IMG/VR virus record: IMGVR_UViG_3300012666_000380 | Location: 1 to 28,617 of that record | Direction: 5' to 3' (one strand) | DNA: 28,617 nucleotides | Source: a virus | In this document: one piece after another, positions 1 through 9,644 of the stretch | Layout: every line of letters begins with the position of its first letter | How positions within the stretch are numbered: the stretch's first letter is position 1 | Made by a program: the position numbers and the translations under genes | Notes under the pieces: model-generated | The model's input: only the letters and a program-made list of their open reading frames with translations | What the model was told of the DNA's origin: nothing | Databases searched by the model: none

Positions 1-833
1 GTCAGCTCGGTGTTGTTAAAGGTGGAGACATTCAGCAGCTACAGGTAAACCCTGGCTATAAGACAGATACAGCATTAGATCGCCTTGAGCGACAAGAGCG
101 TTTAGAAGGCGCCATCCCAGCAGAGTTCGGTGGCGAATCGGGCAGTAACATTCGTACAGGTCGACGTGGTGATGCTGTACTTTCGGCAACTGTTGACTAT
201 CGCGTACAAGAAGCACAGTCAATCTTTGAGTCATCAATGATTCAGGAAGACAAAATTGCTATTGCTATTGAGCGAGCATACTGGGGCGCTTTCCAAAAGT
301 CGTTCTATATTCCAGGTCGCGCAGCAGCAGGAATGGCTATCTATGTTCCGAATCAACTTTGGAATAACGACTTCCACTATGTAACTTATTCAGCTGCGGG
401 TTCAGATGTAAACGGATTGATTGTTGGTCTTGGACAGCGACTTGGTACTGGATTGATGAGCAAAGAATCTGCACGAGAAGCAGACCCATTGATTTCAGAC
501 CCCGACCTAGAACATGATAGAATCGTTGCAGAAGGTGTTGAGTCAGCGTTACTTAGCTCTATTCAACAACAAGCGGTAGATCCAAACGGTCCATACCAAC
601 CAGAGGATCTAGCTTATTTAACCCGTTTGGTGATTGAGCAGAACGTAACTCTGTACGAAGCTGTTAAGCGCACAGATCAACGTGCACGAGACAGGCAAGC
701 AGCAATGGTGCCTCCTGGTTCTCCAGAGGCTATGCCAGGGTTAGCTATGCCAGGCATGGGTGCAGAAGCGCCAATGCAGCCACCTCCTGGACCACAAGGA
801 TTAGACGGACTACTAGCACAACTCGGAGGCTGA
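1..833 (+). CDS. Portal protein, C-terminal part (truncated by window edge)
   Basis: An open frame runs from the window edge (first whole codon at base 3) to TGA at 831-833, giving 276 visible residues. The visible part is charged and helical, with stretches such as ALDRLERQERLEG, an arginine-rich GRRGDAV and a segment with IQEDKIAIAIERAYWG. It ends in a flexible Pro/Gly/Met-rich tail and the closing GLLAQLGG. This layout is familiar from C-termini of actinophage portal proteins, the dodecameric ring through which DNA is packaged and ejected. The ATG at 237 is internal, because the frame is open well upstream of it. Position ahead of the virion genes fits a portal. The N-terminal portal core lies outside the window, so the call rests on the C-terminal pattern and context. 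Confidence 0.7.
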   Translation, partial: QLGVVKGGDIQQLQVNPGYKTDTALDRLERQERLEGAIPAEFGGESGSNIRTGRRGDAVLSATVDYRVQEAQSIFESSMIQEDKIAIAIERAYWGAFQKSFYIPGRAAAGMAIYVPNQLWNNDFHYVTYSAAGSDVNGLIVGLGQRLGTGLMSKESAREADPLISDPDLEHDRIVAEGVESALLSSIQQQAVDPNGPYQPEDLAYLTRLVIEQNVTLYEAVKRTDQRARDRQAAMVPPGSPEAMPGLAMPGMGAEAPMQPPPGPQGLDGLLAQLGG

Positions 834-834
834 G

Positions 835-1215
835 ATGGCAATACGGACAGACCTACAGAATAAAGCAAACGTTATTGGTAGCACCATGACTCCAAAGGTT
901 GGACCAAGCAATCAATACGGCGAAGTAAAAAAACTTATGGATGGGCTTAAACAAGTTCCGTCTGGACCTGCTGCTGGTGATCGTACTGTGACCGCACAGC
1001 AACCAAGAGAAAAAGTTAACTTGCTTGCAATGACTAATCGCCCCAATGAACCTATTACTGCTGGCGCAGCATTTGGTCCAGGTATGGGTCCAGTACAAGC
1101 TGGTATTCCAATACCAAACCCACTTAATGATGCGGTGATGGAATTGCGCAACATTGCACGTTTTGATACGTCTAGTGGATTGGGTGATTTAATTGACAAG
1201 TACGAGACAAGTTAA
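835..1215 (+). CDS. Small hypothetical virion-region protein (126 aa)
   Basis: The ATG lies one base after the portal stop, with GGAGG at 825-829 at good spacing, so translation is probably coupled to the portal. I do not recognise the family. The protein is low in hydrophobic residues and rich in Gly, Pro and Ala (residues 75-100 hold repeated GPGMGP-like turns). It ends in a short amphipathic helix-like stretch with NDAVMELRNIARFD. There is no signal peptide or membrane segment. Its stop overlaps the start of the giant downstream gene (TAATG). It may be a minor head protein or an assembly factor for the portal or internal proteins, but that is only inferred from position. Confidence 0.65.
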   Translation: MAIRTDLQNKANVIGSTMTPKVGPSNQYGEVKKLMDGLKQVPSGPAAGDRTVTAQQPREKVNLLAMTNRPNEPITAGAAFGPGMGPVQAGIPIPNPLNDAVMELRNIARFDTSSGLGDLIDKYETS

Positions 1216-4200
1216 TGTCTTGGCAAAGGAACTTAGATAGACAAAGCAAATCAGTTTTATTGCAGGAAACTGCAATGCAACAAGAAGCTTCGTCTCGAAA
1301 ACCAGTTGTTGACCCGTTAGTAACAGAACGTATTTCTTACATCAACAATAGAGCACCTTGGATTCCAGCCAATACTCAACTTTCGTTAGCCAAGAATTAT
1401 GCAAGCGATGGAGCTGTAGATAAAGCAGCAGAACTTTATGCGCGCAACTTAAGCGATAACCCAGTTTCGGCAGGTTTTTTAACAGGCAAAGCTCAAGAGT
1501 ATCTTCTTAGCGACAAAGTAAATACCGCTGTAAAAAGAGTAGCTGAAGGCAAATCTGTTGATAAAAGTTTTTTTGAAGAAGAGTTGGATCCACGCAATCT
1601 AGGCCCAAACCTTTATGGAGGTCTTAAATCTGCATCTAGGGTTGTTAGTGCTATTAGTTCTGCTGCTCCAGAACTATTACAAAACGTTTTTTCTCTTAGT
1701 ACCCTTGGCACGGAAGAAGGAAGAAAAAGAAGTTATTCGGTTAAGGATGCCTTAGAGTCTTTTAGTTTGTTTCAGTTATTAAATAACTGGGATAACCAAG
1801 GCGAGGGCTTTTTTATTTCAGAAGAACTAATGGCTCAGCAATCAGAAGCTGCGCGTAGAACACGTGGCATGGTAAACGGTTCTGCTTACACTATTGGTAG
1901 AGGTGTTGCCTCGCTTACTCACTTACCAGAAAATAGTATTTGGTATACAGGAGTTTCTGGTTTTCTCGATGTAATAACGCAACTGGTTGTCCCAGATCCA
2001 ACAAAGTATTTAGTAAAGGGTGGCAAGGTTTTATCTCTTGCAAGCAGAAACCTACCTGAAATTTTAGGTTCTGGTAGCACCGCAAGAGAGATTGTTGATT
2101 TTGCTAGAGGGGTTGTTCCTTCAATAACTAAAGCAGACGCCAAAGCATATAGAGACGCATTAGCTTCTAGTGCTGGTCTAAGCAAATCACTTACTGGTTT
2201 GTCTCTTGATGTTCAAAAATGGGATAGGTTTATGAGCACCAATAAGCAAGCAGTAAAAGCTGTTAATGAAATTGCTGAGGAGTCAGACGAACTTGCAATC
2301 GCGGAAAGATTTGATTGGAAATTAAGTCCAGAACAAATTCAACGTTTAGCAAAAGCCAATACAGCTGACAAAGTTAAAGAAGAATTAGTTGGATCGTATG
2401 CAATGGGTGCAAGCACTTTAAGTACAAGCATCCAGGATATTCAGACAGGGTTTCTTCACAACCCAGTTAAGTGGACAGTAGAGAGAACTATGGGTGGTTC
2501 CAGATTGCTAAGCCAAATGCCTGGTTCTCAACTAGTCATAAACGGCAGCACAAAAGATCGTATTACTGCTGTCAAAAATATGCACCTTTCCCTAAAAGCG
2601 TCGGGAGCAACGCCTGAAGTTTTGTCAAAGTTTACAAAAGAAGCACTTGATAAATTTAAATCGATTTCAACATCGGATGACCAGTATGAAGCTTATGCAG
2701 TTTACAAAGGCTACATAAAAGAAACTCTTAAACTTAACGGTGTTGAGGATGAAGTTATTCAAAGCCTGTTTGAAAGAGTAAGAGTAAGCAGAGATAGTTT
2801 GCGTACCTACATGTTGAACAGGGCAGGCCAAGAAACAGATCTTGGTTATATGAAAGTCTACGGGGACTTGCTTAAGAAACACTTTCCTGAATCTGTGTGG
2901 AATGAATTTATAGAAAAATCTGCAGAGCTTGGTCAAGCACATATGGCTTTTGCTCGACCAATGCAATTGTCTCAGTTGTTTGATCGCGTGCAATCTTTGC
3001 CAGACGCAAGAGAGCTAAGAAGGCTTACATCAAATCCATTTATGAGAGAAGCTTTGGCATCTAGTTTTGGGCGTACGGGCAAAATTCGTCCCTTGTTTTC
3101 CGCTAGAAAAAGAAAAATGGACATTGAGGAAATTACAGATCAAGTTCAATACGACAAAATTAAAAGTCAATTAGATTCTCTTCCTTCTGGCAAAGATGAA
3201 AATTTGCTTAAGACAAAAGCTGATTTGCAAGCCCAATTAAATGCATTAACAAAAACTGTTAGCAGAAGAGTTTACACAGGCGAACAATCAATAACCGTTA
3301 GTATTTTAGATGGGTTTCAAAACGCTATTTGGAAACCGCTTAACCTTGCGACAATTGGCTATATTGTGCGAAACGCAATGGATGCACAAGTGCGTATGGC
3401 TCTTGGTGGCAAAACTGGATTCCTAAATCACCCTGGCGAATACATATCTCTTTTGTTGGGCGAAACTAGATCTGCTAATAAACTAATGAAGCTGGCAAAA
3501 AAATACGACCTCTCAACTAAAGAGCGATCTATTTTGGGTGAACAACTTGTAGTTAAAGGCCCTCAATTAATTGGCAAAAACAAAAGAGAAGCCAATGCAG
3601 AGATTGCAGAAGAATGGCAAAATCTGCGAGATGAGCATGCAGAACTTCTTCAAGTAACCAAGCGTATGCACGGATTAAATGAAATCAAAGGCGCACAACA
3701 TTTAAGTTACACAGGTGATTGGATACCAGTTTCTAAACTTACTGGAGATAGGCAACACGCAGAAGCAGCATTAGATACTTTCCGTTTGATCAACGAGGAT
3801 CCGCTGCAAAGAACAGCAGCGCAAGAAATTATTTTCAATACTGCGGAAGATAAGATTTTTGACAAACTTACTGGGATTGCTGATGAAGCTAAAAACTTCA
3901 GACAGATAGATGGCGCTTACAGTCGTGGACTTCCATTTAAAGCCCTTGAAGGACAATCTGTTCAGGGTCCAGCAGAATCACTTAAAGGGTTAAAGCCAGA
4001 TGAGCGTCGAGCTTTTTTGCGTGAGCACGTGAAAAGTCTTCCATATACAAACGTAAAAAATATGACGGGGGGTATCCGCGAAGCTACTTTTATTGCAGCA
4101 TTTGATCGCATGCCAGTAGGTAGTTCGATTGTTCTCCCGAAAGATGCTCTTACCTTAAAATACTCAAACGAAGAACTTAAGCTGGGAACTTTTGTTGAGC

Positions 4201-6326
4201 TTTACAACAATAAAGGCAAGATGTCTATTCTTCCTCGTGGTAAAAAAGTTGATCCCGAAAACGCATTTGATGGTGTGGTTATTGGTTTTCAAGATGGAGA
4301 AGCAATTATTCAACCAGCGTACAAAGGATCGGCAACAGGTAAATCAACATTCAGATACAGTCCCGAGGCTGTTCGTTTTCTTAAAAATGCTCCAGTAGAT
4401 ACAACTGGGGCTGGTAATGGATTGAATCCTTACTACGGAAGAGAGCAAAGAATAAGTGACACAAAGGGTAAAAACTGGTTTCAATCAACTCAGGAAGGTT
4501 TGGATTCGTTTACCAATCTTTTCTTTCAAGAACTTATTGGACAAAAATTTGTTAAGACTGTTGAGCGTAGTCCAGTTTTTAGAAAGTTTTACTATGAAGA
4601 AATTGGTAATCAAATAGGAAGACTTGCTACTGACGAAGCTCAAAAAATAGTTAAGAAACTTGAGAGTTCGGCAAGAAAAGCTGGCTTTGGTGATGACATT
4701 GGAAAATATATTGGCAGTCAAGAAACTGCTACAAAACTTAAAAAGGTAGCAAGCACCCCAGGAACTGGTACGTTAACAGCCAATGACTTAGACGACTATG
4801 CCCGTTTAGTTGGTATCACCAAAACCAAAGACTTATTATATGATGCAACAGAAAAAAACAACCTTGAAGATGCGTTGCGTATTATCTTTCCGTTTGTTAG
4901 TGCGTGGCGAGAAATTGCTGGGACCTACGGCAGCTTAATGCTTGAAGATCCAAGTCGTTTAGCAAGGATTGGGCGATACACAAATAACCTAGCGCAGTCT
5001 GATCCAGATGGTGATGGTCGTGGTTTTTTCTACGAGGATCCTCAATCTGGAGAACAGTACTTTAAGTTTCCAGAAATTTTTGGGTTCCCAGCAGCGCTTA
5101 GAGCAGCTGGCGTTAAATCATTTTTTGAAGCACCAGTTAAGCAACTTAGTCAGGGTATGAGTTGGGTTCCAGGTCTTGGACCGTTGGCTCAGATTCCAGC
5201 TTCTTTCTTGTTTAAGAACACCCCAGACACAGATCAAATTGTGCAAACGCTTTTGCCTTATGGCAAGGTGGGTCTTAAGCCAGGAGAATTAGCTGGTCAG
5301 TTTAATCCATTGCCAGGCACGGTAACAAAAACTTTTTCGCTTCTTTACAGTTTGCTTGAACCACAAGATCTTGAAAAAAATAAAACTTTTGCAAGTACTT
5401 TACATGAGGTTGTGCGAGCAAAGTATGCATCAGGGGATTATGATTTCTCAACCCCAGAAGGATTTAGGAAACTTGAAAGCGACTCAGTTCGTGATGCTCA
5501 AGTCATTTCAGTCTTGCGAATTGCGCAACAGTTCTTTGGACCAACAGCACCTCAAGTTGGGTTTCAAATTGAAGCACAAGATAAAGACGTTTACGTAGAT
5601 GAGATAGTTAAAGTCTTTAGCAAAATGCAAGAAGAGGATTACGACTCAGCAGTTCCTCGTTTTCTCAATGTCTTTGGCAATGAGGCAGCATTGTATGTTG
5701 GTTCAAAAAGTAAATCTTTGGTTCCTGGTCTTGAAGCAACACCAGAGTTTGGTGAATGGGAATTCGCGAATAAAAATCTTTTAAAGGATTACCCAGAAGT
5801 AGCAGCTTACTTTGCTCCACGGGGTTCAGAATTTAACTTTGACGTATACAGACGACAAGAACAAGAAGGTCTTCGGAAAAAACTTTCCGTTTCGGAAATG
5901 GTTGAATTAGCTCAAAACCGTATTGGTTCAGCTAAATTTAGAGCTGCTCGACAAATGTTTGGCGCATTTCCATCTGAGGCAGAAAGCCAAAAACTTGCTG
6001 CTTATCGCCTTAAGTTAAGCAGAGAATACCCTGGCTTTAAACCAGTAGCTGAATTTACTGTTGGCAAATACGAGAATCAATTGATACAGCTTAGGGAGAT
6101 TATAAAAGATCCACGATTGGCTGATAACGAAATAGTCCCATACCTTCAAAGATATTTGGCTTCTAGAGATTCTTTGCTTGCTACTTCAGGTCTTAAAAGT
6201 TTCAATTCAGAGGCTGCTATCCCGTTAGCAGAGAATCTGTATTCTTTTGGTAATAGCCTGGCTGCACAAAGTCCAGAATTTGATAGAATCTGGCAACGAT
6301 TGCTCTCATCAGAGGTTGAAAAATAA
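1215..6326 (+). CDS. Giant internal-virion / DNA-ejection-like protein (1703 aa)
   Basis: This is the largest gene in the window, starting at the TAATG overlap with the upstream stop. The protein is mostly predicted helical, with no signal peptide and no clear membrane helices. A stretch near residues 1220-1250 (IFPFVSAWREIAG then SLMLEDPSRLARIGRY) resembles a segment common in very large phage 'polyvalent' and internal virion proteins. No catalytic motif is visible, and I found no convincing lysozyme or polymerase signature. It sits directly after the portal and is followed by three more overlapping genes of unknown family, like the ejection-protein blocks of podoviruses. It could alternatively be a tail or tape-measure-like protein, but the absence of membrane helices and of tail-chaperone genes argues against a classical tape measure. 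Role is inferred. Confidence 0.8.
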   Translation: MSWQRNLDRQSKSVLLQETAMQQEASSRKPVVDPLVTERISYINNRAPWIPANTQLSLAKNYASDGAVDKAAELYARNLSDNPVSAGFLTGKAQEYLLSDKVNTAVKRVAEGKSVDKSFFEEELDPRNLGPNLYGGLKSASRVVSAISSAAPELLQNVFSLSTLGTEEGRKRSYSVKDALESFSLFQLLNNWDNQGEGFFISEELMAQQSEAARRTRGMVNGSAYTIGRGVASLTHLPENSIWYTGVSGFLDVITQLVVPDPTKYLVKGGKVLSLASRNLPEILGSGSTAREIVDFARGVVPSITKADAKAYRDALASSAGLSKSLTGLSLDVQKWDRFMSTNKQAVKAVNEIAEESDELAIAERFDWKLSPEQIQRLAKANTADKVKEELVGSYAMGASTLSTSIQDIQTGFLHNPVKWTVERTMGGSRLLSQMPGSQLVINGSTKDRITAVKNMHLSLKASGATPEVLSKFTKEALDKFKSISTSDDQYEAYAVYKGYIKETLKLNGVEDEVIQSLFERVRVSRDSLRTYMLNRAGQETDLGYMKVYGDLLKKHFPESVWNEFIEKSAELGQAHMAFARPMQLSQLFDRVQSLPDARELRRLTSNPFMREALASSFGRTGKIRPLFSARKRKMDIEEITDQVQYDKIKSQLDSLPSGKDENLLKTKADLQAQLNALTKTVSRRVYTGEQSITVSILDGFQNAIWKPLNLATIGYIVRNAMDAQVRMALGGKTGFLNHPGEYISLLLGETRSANKLMKLAKKYDLSTKERSILGEQLVVKGPQLIGKNKREANAEIAEEWQNLRDEHAELLQVTKRMHGLNEIKGAQHLSYTGDWIPVSKLTGDRQHAEAALDTFRLINEDPLQRTAAQEIIFNTAEDKIFDKLTGIADEAKNFRQIDGAYSRGLPFKALEGQSVQGPAESLKGLKPDERRAFLREHVKSLPYTNVKNMTGGIREATFIAAFDRMPVGSSIVLPKDALTLKYSNEELKLGTFVELYNNKGKMSILPRGKKVDPENAFDGVVIGFQDGEAIIQPAYKGSATGKSTFRYSPEAVRFLKNAPVDTTGAGNGLNPYYGREQRISDTKGKNWFQSTQEGLDSFTNLFFQELIGQKFVKTVERSPVFRKFYYEEIGNQIGRLATDEAQKIVKKLESSARKAGFGDDIGKYIGSQETATKLKKVASTPGTGTLTANDLDDYARLVGITKTKDLLYDATEKNNLEDALRIIFPFVSAWREIAGTYGSLMLEDPSRLARIGRYTNNLAQSDPDGDGRGFFYEDPQSGEQYFKFPEIFGFPAALRAAGVKSFFEAPVKQLSQGMSWVPGLGPLAQIPASFLFKNTPDTDQIVQTLLPYGKVGLKPGELAGQFNPLPGTVTKTFSLLYSLLEPQDLEKNKTFASTLHEVVRAKYASGDYDFSTPEGFRKLESDSVRDAQVISVLRIAQQFFGPTAPQVGFQIEAQDKDVYVDEIVKVFSKMQEEDYDSAVPRFLNVFGNEAALYVGSKSKSLVPGLEATPEFGEWEFANKNLLKDYPEVAAYFAPRGSEFNFDVYRRQEQEGLRKKLSVSEMVELAQNRIGSAKFRAARQMFGAFPSEAESQKLAAYRLKLSREYPGFKPVAEFTVGKYENQLIQLREIIKDPRLADNEIVPYLQRYLASRDSLLATSGLKSFNSEAAIPLAENLYSFGNSLAAQSPEFDRIWQRLLSSEVEK

Positions 6327-7264
6327 TGGCTAACGGCGATAAAGATAACACAACTGCATCACAAAATCTTGCAGAAATGAACTTAGTTGGCGATACTGGG
6401 GTTAATTCTACTGGAATGGTTGCAGATCCAAATGCTGTAGTTTTGCCTGAGCGTTTACTTGATTTAACTAACACTCAAAATTTGGATCGACTTAAACAAG
6501 AAGCAGCTTATTCGCCACGTGCAACATCTCTTGGCAAAGAAGGGCAACGAAACTATCAACCTGTATTTCAGCCAGCAGTAGGTTTTGCTGCAACACTTCC
6601 ATCTACGCTTAAGGCTCAACGCGGACCTGGTGGTACCCGATGGGTTTATGTGGGTGAAGACTTGGTTGATGAAAACAATAATCTTCAATCTAAATACACA
6701 GGTGCTGCAGAAGATATTTATAGAGAATTTTTTAGATTAAAAAACGATGCTGATCGTTCACAGTTATTTCAAACAATGGAACGTTTGGGTTATTACCAAG
6801 GCACAGCGCAGGGCAAACCAAGTCCACAGGCTTTACAAGGCATTGGCTTAACTGGTGCAGATGAAAATGCTATGAGAGATTTCATGTTGCAACTTGCAAA
6901 CAATAAAGGTCGCACCATGAAAGCTTTGGTAGATCTTTACGCTACTGGCGCAATGAAGTTTCCTGCAGGTTTAGCTGGTGGTGGTCGAACCGTATCTGTT
7001 GTTTCGAGAGAGGATGCAGCAAAGCAAACTGGCAATGCGTTCTTTGAACTTCTTGGTAGGGCGGCAACCCCAGCAGAAGTAAAGATTGCAGTTCAAGCAA
7101 TCCAAGATATGGATAGAAAGCGTCAACTATCTAATGTTGAGAACCCGACCACTCTTGGTGTTGCAGCTGAACAGCAAGCAATGAAAGCTGCACCTGGTGA
7201 GTTTGGTGCATACTCGGCAGGTAAAGCAATTAACCAGATCTTTTCGTTGTTGGGTGGCGCATAA
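6326..7264 (+). CDS. Hypothetical virion protein (312 aa)
   Basis: The start overlaps the stop of the giant gene (TAATG). The N-terminal third is low-complexity and polar. The middle has a compact helical segment with DIYREFFRLKNDADRSQLF (about residues 132-150), followed by RLGYYQG. The C-terminal third is Ala/Gln-rich helix (AAEQQAMKAA). No known catalytic motif, signal peptide or membrane segment is visible. Together with the two downstream genes it forms a four-gene translationally coupled block with the giant protein, suggesting that the products are made together and enter the particle together. Function is not recognised; a minor internal virion protein is the best guess from context. 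Confidence 0.65.
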   Translation: MANGDKDNTTASQNLAEMNLVGDTGVNSTGMVADPNAVVLPERLLDLTNTQNLDRLKQEAAYSPRATSLGKEGQRNYQPVFQPAVGFAATLPSTLKAQRGPGGTRWVYVGEDLVDENNNLQSKYTGAAEDIYREFFRLKNDADRSQLFQTMERLGYYQGTAQGKPSPQALQGIGLTGADENAMRDFMLQLANNKGRTMKALVDLYATGAMKFPAGLAGGGRTVSVVSREDAAKQTGNAFFELLGRAATPAEVKIAVQAIQDMDRKRQLSNVENPTTLGVAAEQQAMKAAPGEFGAYSAGKAINQIFSLLGGA

Positions 7265-8229
7265 TGGCAAAAACAAAAACAGAGGTAAAGCCAAAGGTAA
7301 AGCCGCCAGTTACGCCTAAACAAGATTGGCGTAGTGCTTTCATTGCAAAGTTCCCACAATACGCAAAGCTTGTTGATGGTGGACCAGGAGAACAAGAAGC
7401 TCGAGCCAAGTTTGGTGATGATTTAGTCGATCTTATCCAAGACGTAGCCAAAAGACCTGATCAGTACGAATTTACAACTCAGGCTGGTGTTGATGCTTTT
7501 AATGCAAAAGTTAAATCAACTAAGTATTACAACGAAACAGTTGAGTCTGCTAAAGCATTTGATGCTTTACTTGATGTAGATAAAGCTGACAAAATTAGAA
7601 CTAATCGCATGACCATAGCTAGCGGTTATGGCGATCTTGGATTAACAACTAAAGAGTTAGATGATATTACTTTGGTGGCAACGCGTCGTGGTCTTAGTGG
7701 ACTTGCTTTAACGCAATATGTAAACAGCGTTGTGGGCACCCGTGCTCGTGGCAAACAAGATTTATTAGAAAGTCTTGATGCGCAAGCATTAAAGAAGGTA
7801 GCGGTAGATTACGGATATAACCCATCGGATTTAAACGAACAAATTCTTGCTGCACTTCAGGGCAAAGAATACAACGGAGAAGCTATTACTCTTGATACTT
7901 TTAAAAAGAAAGGTATAGCTTTAGCTAAAGCAGCACATTTTCAGTTGGCTCCACAACTGGACGCTGGTTTAACTCTTGCTGAAATCTTTAGTTCTTATCG
8001 AGATACAGCTGCTAACACATTAGAATTAACACCAGAATCTATTTCTTTTAATGATCCAAAGTTTAGAGATGCGTTTGGTGGACCTAACACACCGCCGCCT
8101 ACGTTGGGCGAGTGGGAAACTATGTTGCGTACGGACCCTAAGTACGGTTTTGAAAACACAAAAAGAGCAAAACGTGATGCTTTTAAGTTAAGCACAACTA
8201 TAGCTAAAATGTTTGGAGAGGTATTGTAA
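7264..8229 (+). CDS. Hypothetical virion protein (321 aa)
   Basis: The start overlaps the upstream stop (TAATG). The protein opens with a basic Lys/Pro/Val-rich tract (residues 1-20, repeated KPKVKPP-like units), followed by DWRSAFIAKFPQYAKLV, then a long helical body. The C-terminus contains the segment LGEWETMLRTDPKYGFENT (about residues 281-299). I recall similar WETMLRTDPKYG-type endings in structural proteins of actinophages, but cannot assign a function. Both this and the next gene product look helical and soluble, and they may be distant relatives of each other. No enzyme motif is visible. Placement within the ejection-like block suggests an internal or tail-associated component. Confidence 0.65.
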   Translation: MAKTKTEVKPKVKPPVTPKQDWRSAFIAKFPQYAKLVDGGPGEQEARAKFGDDLVDLIQDVAKRPDQYEFTTQAGVDAFNAKVKSTKYYNETVESAKAFDALLDVDKADKIRTNRMTIASGYGDLGLTTKELDDITLVATRRGLSGLALTQYVNSVVGTRARGKQDLLESLDAQALKKVAVDYGYNPSDLNEQILAALQGKEYNGEAITLDTFKKKGIALAKAAHFQLAPQLDAGLTLAEIFSSYRDTAANTLELTPESISFNDPKFRDAFGGPNTPPPTLGEWETMLRTDPKYGFENTKRAKRDAFKLSTTIAKMFGEVL

Positions 8230-9485
8230 TGGCTAACCCAGCAACTGGTTGGACTGGTCCAGGTCCAGGTCCAGAAAACTACAATCCAGACACTCCACCA
8301 AAGGACGACACTCCACCCAAAACCAAAAGTGGTCGTGATCAGTTCACTCCCGAAGAAGCTGCTCAAATTGACCAAGCTGCTTATAATGCGGCTGGCTACT
8401 CTGGTGATACTGCTACCGCAGATTATATTCGTCAACTTCAATCAGGGGCGTTGGGTGGTGGTGCGGATACTCAAGCTGCATTAGACAGACTTGTTGCTGA
8501 AGGTAAAGCACGCAATCTTGCGGAGCGCGGCAATGAAGAGTTTTATGCTGGTTATGACCCAGGCGGAAGAAAAGAAGATGACAATCAAGAAGATGAGAGT
8601 AATGAGGATGAAGGAATTGACTACAACAGAGTGCCTGGAGCATCAACAATAATCCGAAAGGTATTAGCTACTTATGGTTTAGAAAGTTTGTATGAGTTTG
8701 TGTGGAAACTTTATGGCAAAAATGAAGTAGATGTCAACGATGGAGACTCTCTTGTTTATGCATTATCAGAACAAGAAGCATACAAAAAACGGTTTATTGC
8801 TAACGAAAAACGTCAGTCCTTAGGGTTTAAACCGCTTTCGCCAGCCACTTATATTGCTATGGAAAAAGCATACAAAGACACATTGGCTGCCAACGGTTTA
8901 CCGCAAGGGTTCTACGACTCCCAAGATGATTTTGCAGGATTTATTGGTGGTGATGTGTCCGTAGCTGAACTTAATAGCCGTCTCAAAGACGCATATCGAG
9001 TAGTCCAAGATGCTTCCCCAGAAGTTAAAGCAAAGATGGCTGAGATGTACAACATAACTGACGGAGATCTTCTTGCATATGTAATTGACCCTGATCGGGC
9101 ACGTCCTCTTATGGCTCCAGATTATAAACGTCAAGCACAGGCAGCTTTGATTGCGGAAGGCGCTCAAAGACTTGCTGGAATAAACATAGGCAAAGATTCA
9201 GCAGAGCAGTTTGTGCGACAGGGCGTTACTCAAGCTGAAGCAGAAGCAGGCTTTACATCTATAAGGCAAATGAAAGAGTTAAGGCGCGCTGGGTTTGGAG
9301 AAGAATATATTTCAGATATTGATCTTGTTGAAGGTGTTTTGGGTACAGATGCTGATGACAAAATGAGATTAGAAGAGCGCAAGAGACGTCGTATTGGTGA
9401 GGTAAGTGCTAGTGGTGGTTCAGCAACTTTTGCTCAAGGTGACAGCACTTCGTACAAATCTGGGTACGGTCAAGCAGATCGTTAA
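8229..9485 (+). CDS. Hypothetical virion protein with acidic linker (418 aa)
   Basis: The start overlaps the upstream stop (TAATG). The first 40 residues are Pro/Gly/Asp/Lys-rich and probably disordered. A very acidic stretch with DDNQEDESNEDEG occurs around residues 118-130. The rest is helical, with segments such as FAGFIGGDVSVAELNSRLKDA and YVIDPDRARPL, the latter type also seen in tail or internal proteins of other actinophages. The last 30 residues are Ser/Gly/Gln-rich, with an arginine cluster (ERKRRRIGE) just before. It is the last gene of the block begun at the portal, and a promoter and structured leader follow immediately. Function unknown; a virion component is likely. Confidence 0.65.
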   Translation: MANPATGWTGPGPGPENYNPDTPPKDDTPPKTKSGRDQFTPEEAAQIDQAAYNAAGYSGDTATADYIRQLQSGALGGGADTQAALDRLVAEGKARNLAERGNEEFYAGYDPGGRKEDDNQEDESNEDEGIDYNRVPGASTIIRKVLATYGLESLYEFVWKLYGKNEVDVNDGDSLVYALSEQEAYKKRFIANEKRQSLGFKPLSPATYIAMEKAYKDTLAANGLPQGFYDSQDDFAGFIGGDVSVAELNSRLKDAYRVVQDASPEVKAKMAEMYNITDGDLLAYVIDPDRARPLMAPDYKRQAQAALIAEGAQRLAGINIGKDSAEQFVRQGVTQAEAEAGFTSIRQMKELRRAGFGEEYISDIDLVEGVLGTDADDKMRLEERKRRRIGEVSASGGSATFAQGDSTSYKSGYGQADR

Positions 9486-9501
9486 TATAGATAACCAACC
9501 C

Positions 9502-9529
9502 TTGACAATCACTAATTGTGATGTAAGAT
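9502..9529 (+). promoter_or_regulatory. Candidate promoter for the scaffold/capsid operon
   Basis: A perfect TTGACA at 9502-9507 is followed after 16 bases by TAAGAT (9524-9529); the alternative AAGATA at 9525-9530 gives 17-bp spacing. It lies in the largest non-coding gap of the structural region, just upstream of the scaffold and major capsid genes, which need high expression. The predicted start of transcription (about 9536) falls at the foot of the first leader hairpin. The -35 is strong and the -10 only moderate. Confidence 0.6.
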
Positions 9530-9534
9530 AGTTG

Positions 9535-9638
9535 TATCCCATCAGGGATAACCATTGGAAATCCCCCCGATTTCAATGTGCTAACAGGGGTGAGATATGC
9601 AGCCACTTGGCCCCTCCAGCCAGGTGTGGGCGGAGGAG
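9535..9638 (+). promoter_or_regulatory. Structured leader RNA upstream of scaffold: three hairpins plus alternative pairing at the SD
   Basis: Three consecutive stem-loops are readable. First, TATCCC (9535-9540) pairs with GGGATA (9545-9550) around loop ATCA. Second, arms 9554-9563 and 9569-9577 form 9 bp with one bulged G and a five-C loop. Third, arms 9604-9611 and 9619-9626 form 8 bp with one G-U pair and a 7-base loop. The tract CCCCTCC at 9611-9617 overlaps the third loop. It could pair instead with AGGGG (9586-9590) or with the Shine-Dalgarno GGAGG (9632-9636), and these pairings are mutually exclusive. This layout could switch scaffold translation. No known riboswitch class was recognised. 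Confidence 0.5.
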
Positions 9639-9644
9639 TGGGTC

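Noticed and set aside
7995-8441. A 148-residue - strand frame across the 7264/8229 gene junction
   Set aside because: It overlaps two well-supported + strand genes, has no recognisable domain and no ribosome site.
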